Source of the DNA: Geodermatophilus saharensis
GTDB lineage: Bacteria > Actinomycetota > Actinomycetes > Mycobacteriales > Geodermatophilaceae
Assembly (NCBI RefSeq): GCF_900188205.1
Contig: NZ_FZOH01000008.1
Location: 124,001-188,000 of the forward strand
Direction: 5' to 3'
Length of the DNA stretch: 64,000 nucleotides
Made by a program: the position numbers and the translations under genes. Position 1 is the stretch's first letter; each line of letters starts with the position of its first letter. Below are positions 32,202 to 40,487 of this stretch, one piece after another. The notes under the pieces were generated by a model. The model was not told where the DNA came from, ran no database searches, and saw nothing but the letters and a program-made list of their open reading frames with translations.

Positions 32202-33260
32202 TCACCCGCCGGCCAGCGCCCGGGCGGCGCAGTCGTCGACGACGGCGTCCCAGCCGGCCCGCGCGTGCACCAGCTCGACGTCACTGCGCCGCGCCGCCGG
32301 CGTCGGGTAGACGACGGTCAGGGCGCCGTCGGCCCCGAAGCGGACGACGAAGCCCTGCGGCAACAGGCAGCCGACGAAGCGCTGCTCGACGGCCGGGTCG
32401 GCGGTCAGCGACGGATCGGCGGTGGACGCGATCGACCACGCCACCGGGACGGGGGTCCCCGCCGTCCGCGAGACGTAGCGCAGGCTGGTGCGCGACCCGT
32501 CCCGGAGCAGGTCGACGACCTCCGAGCCGGGGTGGACCGGCGCGGGCACCTCGGCGACCAGGACGCCGTCGTCGCCGGGCAGCTCCGTCCACACCCGGCC
32601 GATCGAGCCGTCGCCGAGGCGCACCGTGCCGGGTGAGTAGCGGGCGCCGTCGAAGGGCCGGGTGACGACGACCAGGACCGGCTGCGCGCCGGTGGTGTCG
32701 AGCACCGCGACCGTCGCGCCGCGCCCGCTGCGCTCGGGCGGCGCGATGAGCGCCAGCTCGTCCGGCGCGGCACCGGCCGGGCCGCCGAACCACGCGTGCA
32801 GCAGCTGCCCCTCGTCCTCCCCCGTGACCAGCGCCCAGCGCCGGCCGTCGGGCAGCTCGCCGGCGAAGGCCACGTGGCGGCTGGACTCCGGCGGGCGGAG
32901 CACGGCCCCGTCGCGACCGAGCGGCCCCGACCAGTCGATGGCGGCCACCCCGGCGACGAAGTCCTCGTCGCCGGCCAGGGACCCCCGGGTGGGCAGGTCG
33001 GGGAGCGCGGGTGCGGCCTGCTGCGTGTGCTGCCCGCCGGCGGTCTCCCCCGGCACGGGGCCGGCGTCGGGCAGCACGGCGGGGGCGGCGGCACCGAGCA
33101 GGGCGACCGCGAGCGCCCCGGCCGCCCAGGCGGCACGGGTGCGCCGCTGCCGGCGGGCCAGCGTGACGGCGGCGTCGGCGGCGTCGGCACCCCGCGGCGG
33201 GCCGGCCTCGGCAGCCAGCCGGTCCAGGGCCTCGCGGACGTCGAGGTCGGTGTCGGTCAC
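32202..33260 (-). CDS. Membrane protein coupled to SigE-type sigma factor (possible anti-sigma)
   Basis: 352 residues from GTG 33260, overlapping the sigma factor by 4 bases. Residues 1-40 are cytosolic and charged (LDVREALDRLAAEAG, VTLARRQRRTR). One helix AAWAAGALAVALLGAAAPAV lies at about 42-62, followed by a 280-residue extracytoplasmic domain without recognised motif. Two cysteines appear near the C-terminus (CLLPQGF, DDCAARALAGG). The build and coupling fit a regulator of the sigma factor, but the typical ZAS Cys/His motif is missing. Confidence 0.7.
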   Translation of the reverse strand: MTDTDLDVREALDRLAAEAGPPRGADAADAAVTLARRQRRTRAAWAAGALAVALLGAAAPAVLPDAGPVPGETAGGQHTQQAAPALPDLPTRGSLAGDEDFVAGVAAIDWSGPLGRDGAVLRPPESSRHVAFAGELPDGRRWALVTGEDEGQLLHAWFGGPAGAAPDELALIAPPERSGRGATVAVLDTTGAQPVLVVVTRPFDGARYSPGTVRLGDGSIGRVWTELPGDDGVLVAEVPAPVHPGSEVVDLLRDGSRTSLRYVSRTAGTPVPVAWSIASTADPSLTADPAVEQRFVGCLLPQGFVVRFGADGALTVVYPTPAARRSDVELVHARAGWDAVVDDCAARALAGG

Positions 33261-33778
33261 GCCGGGCTCCCGTCGGTCGTGGCGGCGGTCTCGGGCCGCA
33301 GCACCCGGCGGACGGCGGCCAGGCCGCGGGCGGTGTGGGTGCGCACGGTGCTGGTCGAGCAGCCGAGCAGGGCGGCGGTCTCGGTCTCGGTGAGGTCCTC
33401 GTAGAAGCGCAGGACGAGCACCGCGCGGGCCCGCGGGGAGAGCTCGTCGAGAGCCCGGTGCAGCTCGTCGCCCAGGGCGTAGGCGTCCTGCCAGTCCCCG
33501 GCAGCACGGTCCGGCAGCGCCTCGACCACCTGCTCGCCGTGCCACAGCCGGCGCCGCCAGCTGAGGTGGCAGTTGAGCAGCAGCCGCCGCACGTAGGCGA
33601 TCGGGACGTCGGCCTGGCGCACCCGGCCCCAGTGCCGGTAGGCCCGGGCCAGCGCGGTCTGCACCAGGTCCTCGGCGTGGCCGCGGTCGCCGGTCAGCAG
33701 GTAGGCGGTGCGCAGCAGGGCGGCCTCGTGCGCCACGACGAACGCCGTGAACTCGTCCCGGTCGGCGCCCATGTCCAC
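33257..33778 (-). CDS. SigE-family ECF RNA polymerase sigma factor
   Basis: 173 residues from GTG 33778 or ATG 33772. Region 2 (FVVAHEAALLRTAYLLTGDR, AEDLVQTALARAYRHW) and region 4 (LSPRARAVLVLRFYEDLTET, TAALLGCSTSTVRTHTARGL) are clear. The arrangement matches the actinobacterial SigE/ECF41-neighbour class with a coupled membrane protein. Target promoter unknown. Confidence 0.92.
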   Translation of the reverse strand: MDMGADRDEFTAFVVAHEAALLRTAYLLTGDRGHAEDLVQTALARAYRHWGRVRQADVPIAYVRRLLLNCHLSWRRRLWHGEQVVEALPDRAAGDWQDAYALGDELHRALDELSPRARAVLVLRFYEDLTETETAALLGCSTSTVRTHTARGLAAVRRVLRPETAATTDGSPA

Positions 33779-33971
33779 CCGCTCTCGTGGTGTCCCTGAT
33801 CAGTTGACCCGACGGGACGGCGCGATCGGTGACACCGGGAGGTCACGAAACGGTCACGGTGATCCCGGCGACGTCGGGACCCCGCTCCCGTGTGCCCGGG
33901 ACACGTCCGAGCAGACGGTGGGTGCACACCGGCGGGAACGACCCGCCGCACCGGACCCGGAGGTCCCTCCC

Positions 33972-34688
33972 GTGCACACCACCGCCCCCGCCACCGCCCC
34001 GGCCGCACCGGCGCCCACCCGTCCCCTCGGCCCCGTGGGCCGCCGGCTGGCCGTCACCGGCCTGGTCGTCGGCAGCGTCCTCAACACCGCCGAGGCCGCC
34101 CTGCTGCAGTTCCTCCCCGCGCGCCCCGAGGCCCTCGCCGACCAGCTCGCGCTGGTCGGGGAGCACACCACCCTGTTCACCACCCGCCTGGTCACCGGCA
34201 CGCTGGCCGTCCCGTTCATGGCGATCGCCTTCCTCGCCGCCGCCGGCCTGCTCGCTGCCCGCATGCGCAGGACCGCGTACGCCGCCGGCGCCCTGCTGCT
34301 GGCCGGCATGTGGGGCTTCGTGGGCATCCACCTCATGGGCTACCTGCAGCTGCCGGCGTCGCAGTCCGGGGACCTGGACGGCGCGGCCGCGCTGCTGTCG
34401 GCCGCCGAGGCGCACCCGGTGTTCCTGGCGCTGTTCCTCGCGCCGTTCCTGCTCGGCACGACGCTGGGCATGGTCACGCTGACGGTCGGCATGCTGCGCT
34501 CGGGCGTCGTCGCCCGCTGGATCCCGGCGGCCTGGCTGGCGTTCATCGTGCTGGACTTCTCCGTCGGCGCAGTCGGCCCGGTCGACCCGCACTGGCTGTG
34601 GCTGGCCGGCGCCCTGGGGCTGGCGGTGCACGTCGCCCGCGCCGGTGGCATCGCCCGTGCGGGCGAGCGGCGCGGCGTCGCCTCCTGA
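33972..34688 (+). CDS. Multi-helix membrane protein, function unknown
   Basis: 238 residues from GTG 33972 with GGAGG upstream. About six hydrophobic segments, including LAVTGLVVGSVLNTAEAALL, AVPFMAIAFLAAAGLLAA, AGALLLAGMWGFVGIHLMGY, PVFLALFLAPFLLGTTLGMV and WLWLAGALGLAVHV. No conserved catalytic motif recognised. Next to a two-component system, which may control it or be controlled by the same signal. Confidence 0.75.
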   Translation: MHTTAPATAPAAPAPTRPLGPVGRRLAVTGLVVGSVLNTAEAALLQFLPARPEALADQLALVGEHTTLFTTRLVTGTLAVPFMAIAFLAAAGLLAARMRRTAYAAGALLLAGMWGFVGIHLMGYLQLPASQSGDLDGAAALLSAAEAHPVFLALFLAPFLLGTTLGMVTLTVGMLRSGVVARWIPAAWLAFIVLDFSVGAVGPVDPHWLWLAGALGLAVHVARAGGIARAGERRGVAS

Positions 34689-34722
34689 CCGGGACGCCGA
34701 CGGCCCCCTACGGTCCCCCGAC

Positions 34723-36651
34723 GTGTACCGGAACCGGCGCGGCAGCCGGGTCGCCCTCCCGGCGGCCCGGCTGCTCGCCGTCTGCGCGGTGGCGGCCACC
34801 GCCGCCGCGCTGGCCCTGCCGGTCGCGGCCGGCGGGGACTGGCTGCCGCGGCTGTTCCGCACGCCCGAGCCGGTCGCCGGGCCCTCCTTCGCCGTCGCCG
34901 GTGCGCTGCTCGCCGGCCTGCCGCAGGCCCGGCGGCTGGGCTGGCTGCTGCTGGCCGTGGGCTGCTCGGCCTCGGCCTACGTCCTCGCGACGTCGTGGTG
35001 GGCCGCGGCCGGGCAGGCCGGGCCGGCCGGCTGGGTGCGCAGCTGGGTGTGGGTGCCGGCGCTGCTGCTGGTCACCACCGTCCTGCCGCAGGTGGTCCCC
35101 TCCGGCCGGCCGCTGCCCGGCTGGTGGCGGGTGCCGCACGCGGCCGCGCTGGCCCTGACCGCGCTCACCACCGCCGCGCTGGCCCTCCCCCTCGGGATCG
35201 GCGACCCCTTCGGCGTCCCCGCCTTCCCGGTGCTGCTCGGCGCGCTGGTGGCCGCCGGGGTCGCCTCCCTGGTGGTCCGGGTGCGCCGGGCCGACGGCGT
35301 CCAGCGGCGCCAGCTCGCCTGGGCCGGCTACGGCGTGGTCGCCGCCACCGCCGCCACCTTCCTCGCGCCGTGGTGGGGGGTCTCGCTGGCGGTGCTCCTC
35401 GTGCCGGCCGGGCTGGCCGTCGCCGCGTTCCGCTACCGGCTCTACGACATCGACGTCCTGGTCAACCGCACCGTCGTCGGCGGTGTGCTGCTCGGCCTGA
35501 CCGCGCTGGTGTACGCCGCGGTGGTCGGCTGGGCGGGCGCGCTGCTCGGTGACCGCCGCGGCTGGGCGCCCTTCCTCGCCGCCTTCGCCGTGGCGCTGGC
35601 CTTCTCCCCCGCCCGGCTGCGCGTCCAGCGGCTGGTCGACCGGCTGCTGTACGGCGACCGCGGGGACCCCTACACGCTGCTCACCCGGGTCGACGCCGCG
35701 CTCGGCGCCGCCGCCTCCCCCCGGCAGGCCCTGCGCGACGGCGCCGCCGCGGTGGCGAGCGGGTTGCGGCTGCGCGGGGCGGCGGTCGAGGTGCCGCTGC
35801 CGGGCGGCGCCGTCGTCCGGGAGGAGGCCGGGCGGGTGCCCGCCGACGCCCGCCGGGTGCCGCTGGCGCTGCACGGCGAGCCCGTCGGCGAGCTGCTGGT
35901 GGCGCCGCGGGCCGCCGCGGCCGGCCTCGAGCCCGCCGACGACCGGGTGCTCGCCGACCTCGCCGGCCGGCTGGCGGCCGCCGCATACGCGGTGCGGCTC
36001 AGCGGCGACCTCGCCGAGTCCCGGGAGCGGCTGGTCACCGCCCGCGAGGAGGAGCGCCGGCGGCTGCGGCGGGACCTGCACGACGGCCTCGGCCCGCAGC
36101 TGTCGGCGGTGGTGATGACCCTGGACACTGCCGGGTCGGCGCTGCGCCGCGACGACCCCGCGCGAGCCGCCGCGCTGGTGGCCGCGGCCGGCACCCAGGC
36201 CGCCGACGCCGTCGCCGACGTGCGGCGGCTGGTCCACGGCCTGCGCCCCCCGACGCTCGACGACCTCGGGCTGCTCGGCGCGCTGCGCGCCGGCGCGGCA
36301 CCGCTGGCCGAGCGCGGGCCGCGGGTGACGGTGACCGGCGAGGGGGACCTCACCGGGCTGCCGGCCGCCGTCGAGGTCGCCGCCCTGCGCATCGCCCAGG
36401 AGGCGCTGCACAACGCCGTCCGCCACGCCGGCGCGCGAGCCGTCGCCATCGGCGTCACGGCCGGCGCCGACACCGTCGAGGTCGAGGTCAGCGACGACGG
36501 CCGCGGTCTGCCCGGGCGGCCGGTCCCCGGCGTCGGGCTGTCCTCGATGCGGGAGCGCGCCGCGGAGCTGGGCGGTTCCTGCACCGTCGGCCCCGGCGAC
36601 CCCACGGGCACCCGCGTGCACGCCGTCCTGCCGCGCCACCCGCACGACTGA
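34723..36651 (+). CDS. Sensor histidine kinase (NarL/DesK-type, HisKA_3)
   Basis: 642 residues; GTG 34723 is preferred over the longer open frame. Nine or so N-terminal helices form a membrane sensor, followed by a GAF-like segment (about 310-430). Then come HisKA_3 with the phospho-acceptor His in RRDLHDGLGPQLSAVVMTL (about 451) and the HATPase domain: ALHNAVRHAGA, SDDGRGLPG and GVGLSSMRERAAELGG. Forms a pair with the response regulator nine bases downstream. Confidence 0.93.
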   Translation: MYRNRRGSRVALPAARLLAVCAVAATAAALALPVAAGGDWLPRLFRTPEPVAGPSFAVAGALLAGLPQARRLGWLLLAVGCSASAYVLATSWWAAAGQAGPAGWVRSWVWVPALLLVTTVLPQVVPSGRPLPGWWRVPHAAALALTALTTAALALPLGIGDPFGVPAFPVLLGALVAAGVASLVVRVRRADGVQRRQLAWAGYGVVAATAATFLAPWWGVSLAVLLVPAGLAVAAFRYRLYDIDVLVNRTVVGGVLLGLTALVYAAVVGWAGALLGDRRGWAPFLAAFAVALAFSPARLRVQRLVDRLLYGDRGDPYTLLTRVDAALGAAASPRQALRDGAAAVASGLRLRGAAVEVPLPGGAVVREEAGRVPADARRVPLALHGEPVGELLVAPRAAAAGLEPADDRVLADLAGRLAAAAYAVRLSGDLAESRERLVTAREEERRRLRRDLHDGLGPQLSAVVMTLDTAGSALRRDDPARAAALVAAAGTQAADAVADVRRLVHGLRPPTLDDLGLLGALRAGAAPLAERGPRVTVTGEGDLTGLPAAVEVAALRIAQEALHNAVRHAGARAVAIGVTAGADTVEVEVSDDGRGLPGRPVPGVGLSSMRERAAELGGSCTVGPGDPTGTRVHAVLPRHPHD

Positions 36652-36660
36652 GGAGCCCCC

Positions 36661-37299
36661 ATGCGCGCCGTCGTCGCCGACGACCACCCCGTGTTCCGCC
36701 AGGGCCTGCGGGTCCTGCTGGAGGACCTCGGCGTCGAGGTCGTCGCCGAGGCCCCCGACGGGACCGGCGCGGTCGAGGCGGCCCTGCGCGAGCGACCCGA
36801 CGTGGTGCTGATGGACGTGCAGATGCCCGGCCTGTCGGGGATCGAGGCCACCCGGCAGCTGGTCGAGCGGTGGCCGGAGGCGCGCGTGCTGGTGCTCACG
36901 ATGGTCGCCGACGACGAGGCGGTGTTCGCCGCCGTGCAGGCCGGCGCGCTCGGGTACGTGCTCAAGGGCGCCGGTCAGGCCGAGATCGGGCGGGCGCTGG
37001 AGTCGGTCGCCGCCGGGCAGGGCGTCTACGGGGCCGAGGTCGCCCGGCGGCTGCGGGCGTTCTTCACCGCGGGGTCCGGGGTGGTCGCCAGGCCCTTCCC
37101 CGAGCTGTCCGACCGCGAGCGCGAGGTCCTCGACCTGATCGCCGCCGGGCTGCCGAACACCGCCATCGCCTCCCGGCTGTTCCTGTCGGAGAAGACCATC
37201 CGCAACAACGTGACGTCGATCTTCGCCAAGCTGGGGGTGCGCGACCGCGCCGAGGCCGTGGTGCGCGCCCGCGAGGCGGGGCTCGGCCGCGACCGGTAG
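36661..37299 (+). CDS. NarL/FixJ-type response regulator
   Basis: 212 residues. The receiver domain has the acidic pair DDHPVFRQG and the phospho-acceptor Asp in VVLMDVQMPGLSG (about residue 53), then TMVADDEAV and LGYVLKGAG (conserved Lys). The LuxR-type HTH is LSDREREVLDLIAAGLPNTA and LFLSEKTIRNNVTSIFAKLG. Phosphorylated by the adjacent kinase; targets unknown. A strong terminator follows at 37318. Confidence 0.95.
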   Translation: MRAVVADDHPVFRQGLRVLLEDLGVEVVAEAPDGTGAVEAALRERPDVVLMDVQMPGLSGIEATRQLVERWPEARVLVLTMVADDEAVFAAVQAGALGYVLKGAGQAEIGRALESVAAGQGVYGAEVARRLRAFFTAGSGVVARPFPELSDREREVLDLIAAGLPNTAIASRLFLSEKTIRNNVTSIFAKLGVRDRAEAVVRAREAGLGRDR

Positions 37300-37317
37300 C
37301 GCCGGGGCCCGGACGCA

Positions 37318-37351
37318 CGAGGACCCGCCCGGTCGACCGGGCGGGTCCTCG
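37318..37351. terminator. Terminator hairpin after the response regulator
   Basis: Perfect palindrome with 17-bp arms: CGAGGACCCGCCCGGTC and its complement, ending 19 bases before the tRNA-Leu 3' end. Works for the + strand two-component genes and for the minus-strand tRNA. Confidence 0.85.
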
Positions 37352-37370
37352 ACGTGCTGGGGTGCGGTAC

Positions 37371-37456
37371 TGGTGGGCAAGGGGGGAGTTGAACCCCCAC
37401 GTCCTTCCGGACACACGGACCTGAACCGTGCGCGTCTGCCATTCCGCCACTTGCCC
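37371..37456 (-). tRNA. tRNA-Leu (CAG anticodon)
   Basis: 86 bases including an encoded CCA. Acceptor GGGCAAG pairs with CTTGCCC; anticodon stem-loop GCACGG-TTCAGGT-CCGTGT gives anticodon CAG. The long variable arm (GTCCGGAAGGAC) identifies a type II tRNA. Confidence 0.97.
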
Positions 37457-37644
37457 TGGCGAGGAACGACCTTAGCAGCCGCCCGGCGGCACCCGGCGGA
37501 GGGGGCCGCAGGAGCGCGGCCGGTGGGCCCGGCGTGGCGGCAGTGGCCCGCGTGGCGACGAGCGTTGCTGGCCGGTCACCACCCGGGGGCACGGCTAGGA
37601 TCGTCGGGAGGACCGTCGGTACCGGGTGAGGTGGAGGAGCGACT

Positions 37645-38466
37645 GTGGGCGTGCTGCAGCGCTTCGAGCGACGCCTCGAGGGGATGGTCGGCGTCGCCTT
37701 CGCCCGCCTGTTCAAGGGCAAGGTCCACCCCGCCGAGATCGCCAAGGCGCTGCAGCGGGAGGCCGACGAGCAGCGCTCCGTGATGGGCGAGGGCCGCGTG
37801 CTCGCGCCCAACGTCTACGACGTCCGGCTCGGTCCCACCGACTACACCAACCTCGCCGAGTGGTCCGAGCAGCTCGCCGCCCAACTCGCCGACATGGTGA
37901 CCGAGCACATCGAGGACGAGGGCTGGCAGACCTTCGGCGCGGTCCAGGTCCGCCTCGAGCGCGTCGACGACCTGCCCACCGGGGTGTTCGAGGTCAGCTC
38001 GCACGTCGCCGACCCCGCGCGCCCGGCGTCGCGGGCCGACGGCGCCGCCGTCCCGCCGCCCCCGCCGATGACCGGCTCCGGCGCGGTCCCACCGCTGCCG
38101 CCGCTGCAGGGGCGGGTGGCCACCGACACCGGCCGCCAGCACCCCTCGGTGGTCGGCCGCGCCGGCGCGCGGCCGGGCGTCACGCACGTGCTCGTCGTCG
38201 ACGGGCCCGGCACCCGCCACGAGCTGAGCACCGGCCGCAACGTCATCGGTCGCGGCACCGACGCCGACATCCGGCTGCCCGACACCGGCGTCAGCCGCAA
38301 GCACGTCGACGTCGTCCTCGAGGGCGGCACCGCCGTCGCCGAGGACCTCGGCTCCACCAACGGCACGCTGGTCAACGGCCGGCGCATCAGCCGGCAGGCG
38401 CTCTCCGACGGCGACGTCATCCGGATCGGCCACTCCGTGCTGGTGTACCGGCAGGACGGCTCGTGA
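37645..38466 (+). CDS. fhaA: FhaA: DUF3662 + FHA domain protein
   Basis: 273 residues from GTG 37645 (GGAGGAGC upstream). The N-terminal DUF3662 region begins GVLQRFERRLEGMVGVAFAR with VHPAEIAKALQREADEQRSV. A proline-rich linker follows. The C-terminal FHA domain is at about 195-273: IGRGTDADIRLPDTGVSRKH and EDLGSTNGTLVNGRR carry the phosphothreonine-binding Arg, Ser, His and Asn. In mycobacteria FhaA binds phosphorylated MviN and RodA/PBP complex partners to control peptidoglycan synthesis. Confidence 0.95.
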   Translation: MGVLQRFERRLEGMVGVAFARLFKGKVHPAEIAKALQREADEQRSVMGEGRVLAPNVYDVRLGPTDYTNLAEWSEQLAAQLADMVTEHIEDEGWQTFGAVQVRLERVDDLPTGVFEVSSHVADPARPASRADGAAVPPPPPMTGSGAVPPLPPLQGRVATDTGRQHPSVVGRAGARPGVTHVLVVDGPGTRHELSTGRNVIGRGTDADIRLPDTGVSRKHVDVVLEGGTAVAEDLGSTNGTLVNGRRISRQALSDGDVIRIGHSVLVYRQDGS

Positions 38467-38479
38467 GCGGGGGCCGCTC

Positions 38480-38938
38480 GTGACCGCCGAGATCGTCCTG
38501 CAGGTCTTCCGCTTCGGGTTCCTGCTGCTGCTGTGGCTGTTCATCTTCGCCGCGTTCCGCGTGGTGCGCGCCGACCTCTTCGGCGGCCGGGCCGGGCGGG
38601 TGGCCTCGGTGCCCCCGCGCGCCGCCGCCCCCGGTCGCAAGCGCGGCCGGGGCCCGCGCACGCTGGTGGTGACCGCCGGACCGCTGACCGGCACCAAGAT
38701 CACCCTCGGGGAGCAGCCGATCCTCATCGGCCGCGCCGACGACTCCACGCTCGTGCTCACCGACGACTTCGCCAGCTCCCGGCACGCGCGGCTGACCAAC
38801 CGTGGGGGACAGTGGTACGTCGAGGACCTCGGCTCCACGAACGGGACCTACCTCGACCAGCAGCGGGTGCAGGGGCCGCTGCTGGTGGCTCCGGGCCAGC
38901 CAATCCGCATCGGCCAGACCGCCCTGGAGCTGCGCTGA
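38480..38938 (+). CDS. fhaB: FhaB/FipA: membrane-anchored FHA protein
   Basis: 152 residues from GTG 38480. An N-terminal helix (LQVFRFGFLLLLWLFIFAAF) anchors it, followed by a basic stretch and an FHA domain (LIGRADDSTLVLTDDFASSR, HARLT, VEDLGSTNGTYLD). Known in mycobacteria as a scaffold linking PknA/PknB phosphorylation with the divisome. Its stop overlaps the start of a 32-codon mini-ORF. Confidence 0.95.
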   Translation: MTAEIVLQVFRFGFLLLLWLFIFAAFRVVRADLFGGRAGRVASVPPRAAAPGRKRGRGPRTLVVTAGPLTGTKITLGEQPILIGRADDSTLVLTDDFASSRHARLTNRGGQWYVEDLGSTNGTYLDQQRVQGPLLVAPGQPIRIGQTALELR

Positions 38939-39036
38939 TGACCGAGCCGACACCGACCCAGCCGACACCGACCGCGGCGACGACCACCGTGCCGACCATG
39001 GGGAGCGACCGAGCAGACGTGAGCAGGGTCCGATGA
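38938..39036 (+). CDS. 32-codon mini-ORF bridging fhaB and pstP
   Basis: ATG 38938 overlaps the fhaB stop (TGATG) and its own stop overlaps the pstP ATG (ATGA at 39033). It codes for MTEPTPTQPTPTAATTTVPT plus a short charged end, in a frame different from pstP. Most third positions are G or C. It may carry ribosomes from fhaB to pstP. No homologue is recognised and it may be only a coupling leader. Confidence 0.4.
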   Translation: MTEPTPTQPTPTAATTTVPTMGSDRADVSRVR

Positions 39037-40487
39037 GTCTCGCGCTGCGCTACGCCGCCCGCTCCGACCGCGGTCTGGTCCGCGGCAACAACCAGGACTC
39101 GGTCTACGCCGGGCCCCGGCTGCTCGCCGTGGCCGACGGCATGGGCGGTCACGCGGCCGGCGACGTCGCCAGCAAGGTCGTCATCGCGGCCCTGGAGCAC
39201 CTCGACGACGACGCCCCCAGCGGCGACATGCTGCAGGCGCTGCGCGAGGCGGTCTTCGACGGCAGCGAGCACCTGCGCGAGGTCATCCGCGAGTCGCCGC
39301 AGCTGGAGGGCATGGGCACCACGCTCACCGCCGTCCTGTTCGCCGGCGGCCGGATCGCCCTGTGCCACGTCGGGGACTCCCGCGCCTACCTGCTGCGCGA
39401 CGGCGTCCTCACCCAGATCACCCACGACGACACGTTCGTGCAGACCCTCATCGACGACGGCCGGATCACGCCCGAGGAGGCCAACCACCACCCGCAGCGC
39501 TCGCTGCTGCTGCGGGCCCTCAACGGCCAGGACGTCGACCCCGACCTGTCGATGCGCGAGGCCCGCGCCGGCGACCGCTACCTGCTGTGCTCCGACGGCC
39601 TGTCCGGGGTGGTCAGCGAGGAGACCCTCGCCCACGCCCTCGAGGACCCCGACCCGCAGTCGACCGCCGACCGGCTCGTGGAGCTCGCGCTGCGCAGCGG
39701 CGGGCCGGACAACATCACCGTGATCGTCGCCGACGTCGTCGAGGACAACGGCTCGGGCACCATGGACCCCGTCGTCGACGGCGCCGCCGGGAACAACCGC
39801 GGCCAGCGCGAGGTCGACCCCCGCTCGGCCGCCGGGCGGGCGGCGCTGGCCGACCCGCCACCGACCCCCCCGCCCCCCGCGCCGACCGCACCCACGGCCG
39901 CTGCTCCCCCCGACCGTCGCCGCTCGCGGCGGCGGTTGTTCGTCGCTGGGGGTGCGGTGCTCCTCCTCGTGGGCGCCGGCATCGCCACCTGGCTGTGGGT
40001 GCTCACGCACTGGTTCGTCGGCTCGGCGGCCGCCGCCGACGGCAGCGACCGGGTGGCGGTCTTCCGCGGCTTCAACACCGACCTGCTCGGCCTGGACCTC
40101 TACCGCGTCGACGAGGTCACCGACATCCCGCTCGAGGACCTCACCTCCTACGACCGCAACAGCGTCCGGCAGGGCATCGAGGCCAGCGGCGCCGACGACG
40201 CCCAGCGGATCGTCGACGACCTGCACGAGGCCGCGATCCCGGTGTGCGAGACCGACCCGGCCTCCTCCAGCGCCCCGGCCTCCAGCGCCCCGGCCTCCAG
40301 CGCCCCGGCCTCCAGCGCCGCGCCGTCGGACGGCGCCCTGCCCTCGGACCTGCCCCCGCTGCCGACCGAGGGCCTGCCGGCGCCCGGCGCCTCGGACTCC
40401 CCCACGTCGGCCGGCCCCTCCACGATCTCCACCACCCCCTCCAGCACGGGGCCCGAGCCGGGGGTGGACTGCCGGGAGGCGGAGTGA
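39033..40487 (+). CDS. pstP: PstP: PP2C-family Ser/Thr protein phosphatase
   Basis: 484 residues from ATG 39033. The PP2C metal motifs are all present: RSDRGLVRGNNQDSVYAG, VADGMGGHAAGD, HVGDSRAYLLRDG, CSDGLSGVV and SGGPDNITVIVADV. A single helix (LFVAGGAVLLLVGAGIATWL) is at about 305-330, followed by an extracytoplasmic domain and a Ser/Pro/Ala tail with SSAPA repeats (15-bp DNA repeat, 40264-40319). It removes phosphate from PknA, PknB and their substrates. The stop overlaps rodA by one base. Confidence 0.95.
   Translation: MSLALRYAARSDRGLVRGNNQDSVYAGPRLLAVADGMGGHAAGDVASKVVIAALEHLDDDAPSGDMLQALREAVFDGSEHLREVIRESPQLEGMGTTLTAVLFAGGRIALCHVGDSRAYLLRDGVLTQITHDDTFVQTLIDDGRITPEEANHHPQRSLLLRALNGQDVDPDLSMREARAGDRYLLCSDGLSGVVSEETLAHALEDPDPQSTADRLVELALRSGGPDNITVIVADVVEDNGSGTMDPVVDGAAGNNRGQREVDPRSAAGRAALADPPPTPPPPAPTAPTAAAPPDRRRSRRRLFVAGGAVLLLVGAGIATWLWVLTHWFVGSAAAADGSDRVAVFRGFNTDLLGLDLYRVDEVTDIPLEDLTSYDRNSVRQGIEASGADDAQRIVDDLHEAAIPVCETDPASSSAPASSAPASSAPASSAAPSDGALPSDLPPLPTEGLPAPGASDSPTSAGPSTISTTPSSTGPEPGVDCREAE
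40264..40319 (+). repeat. 15-bp tandem repeat in the pstP tail
   Basis: CCTCCAGCGCCCCGG repeated 3.7 times, in frame, encoding SSAPA units of the extracytoplasmic tail. Copy number could vary between strains. Confidence 0.85.
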
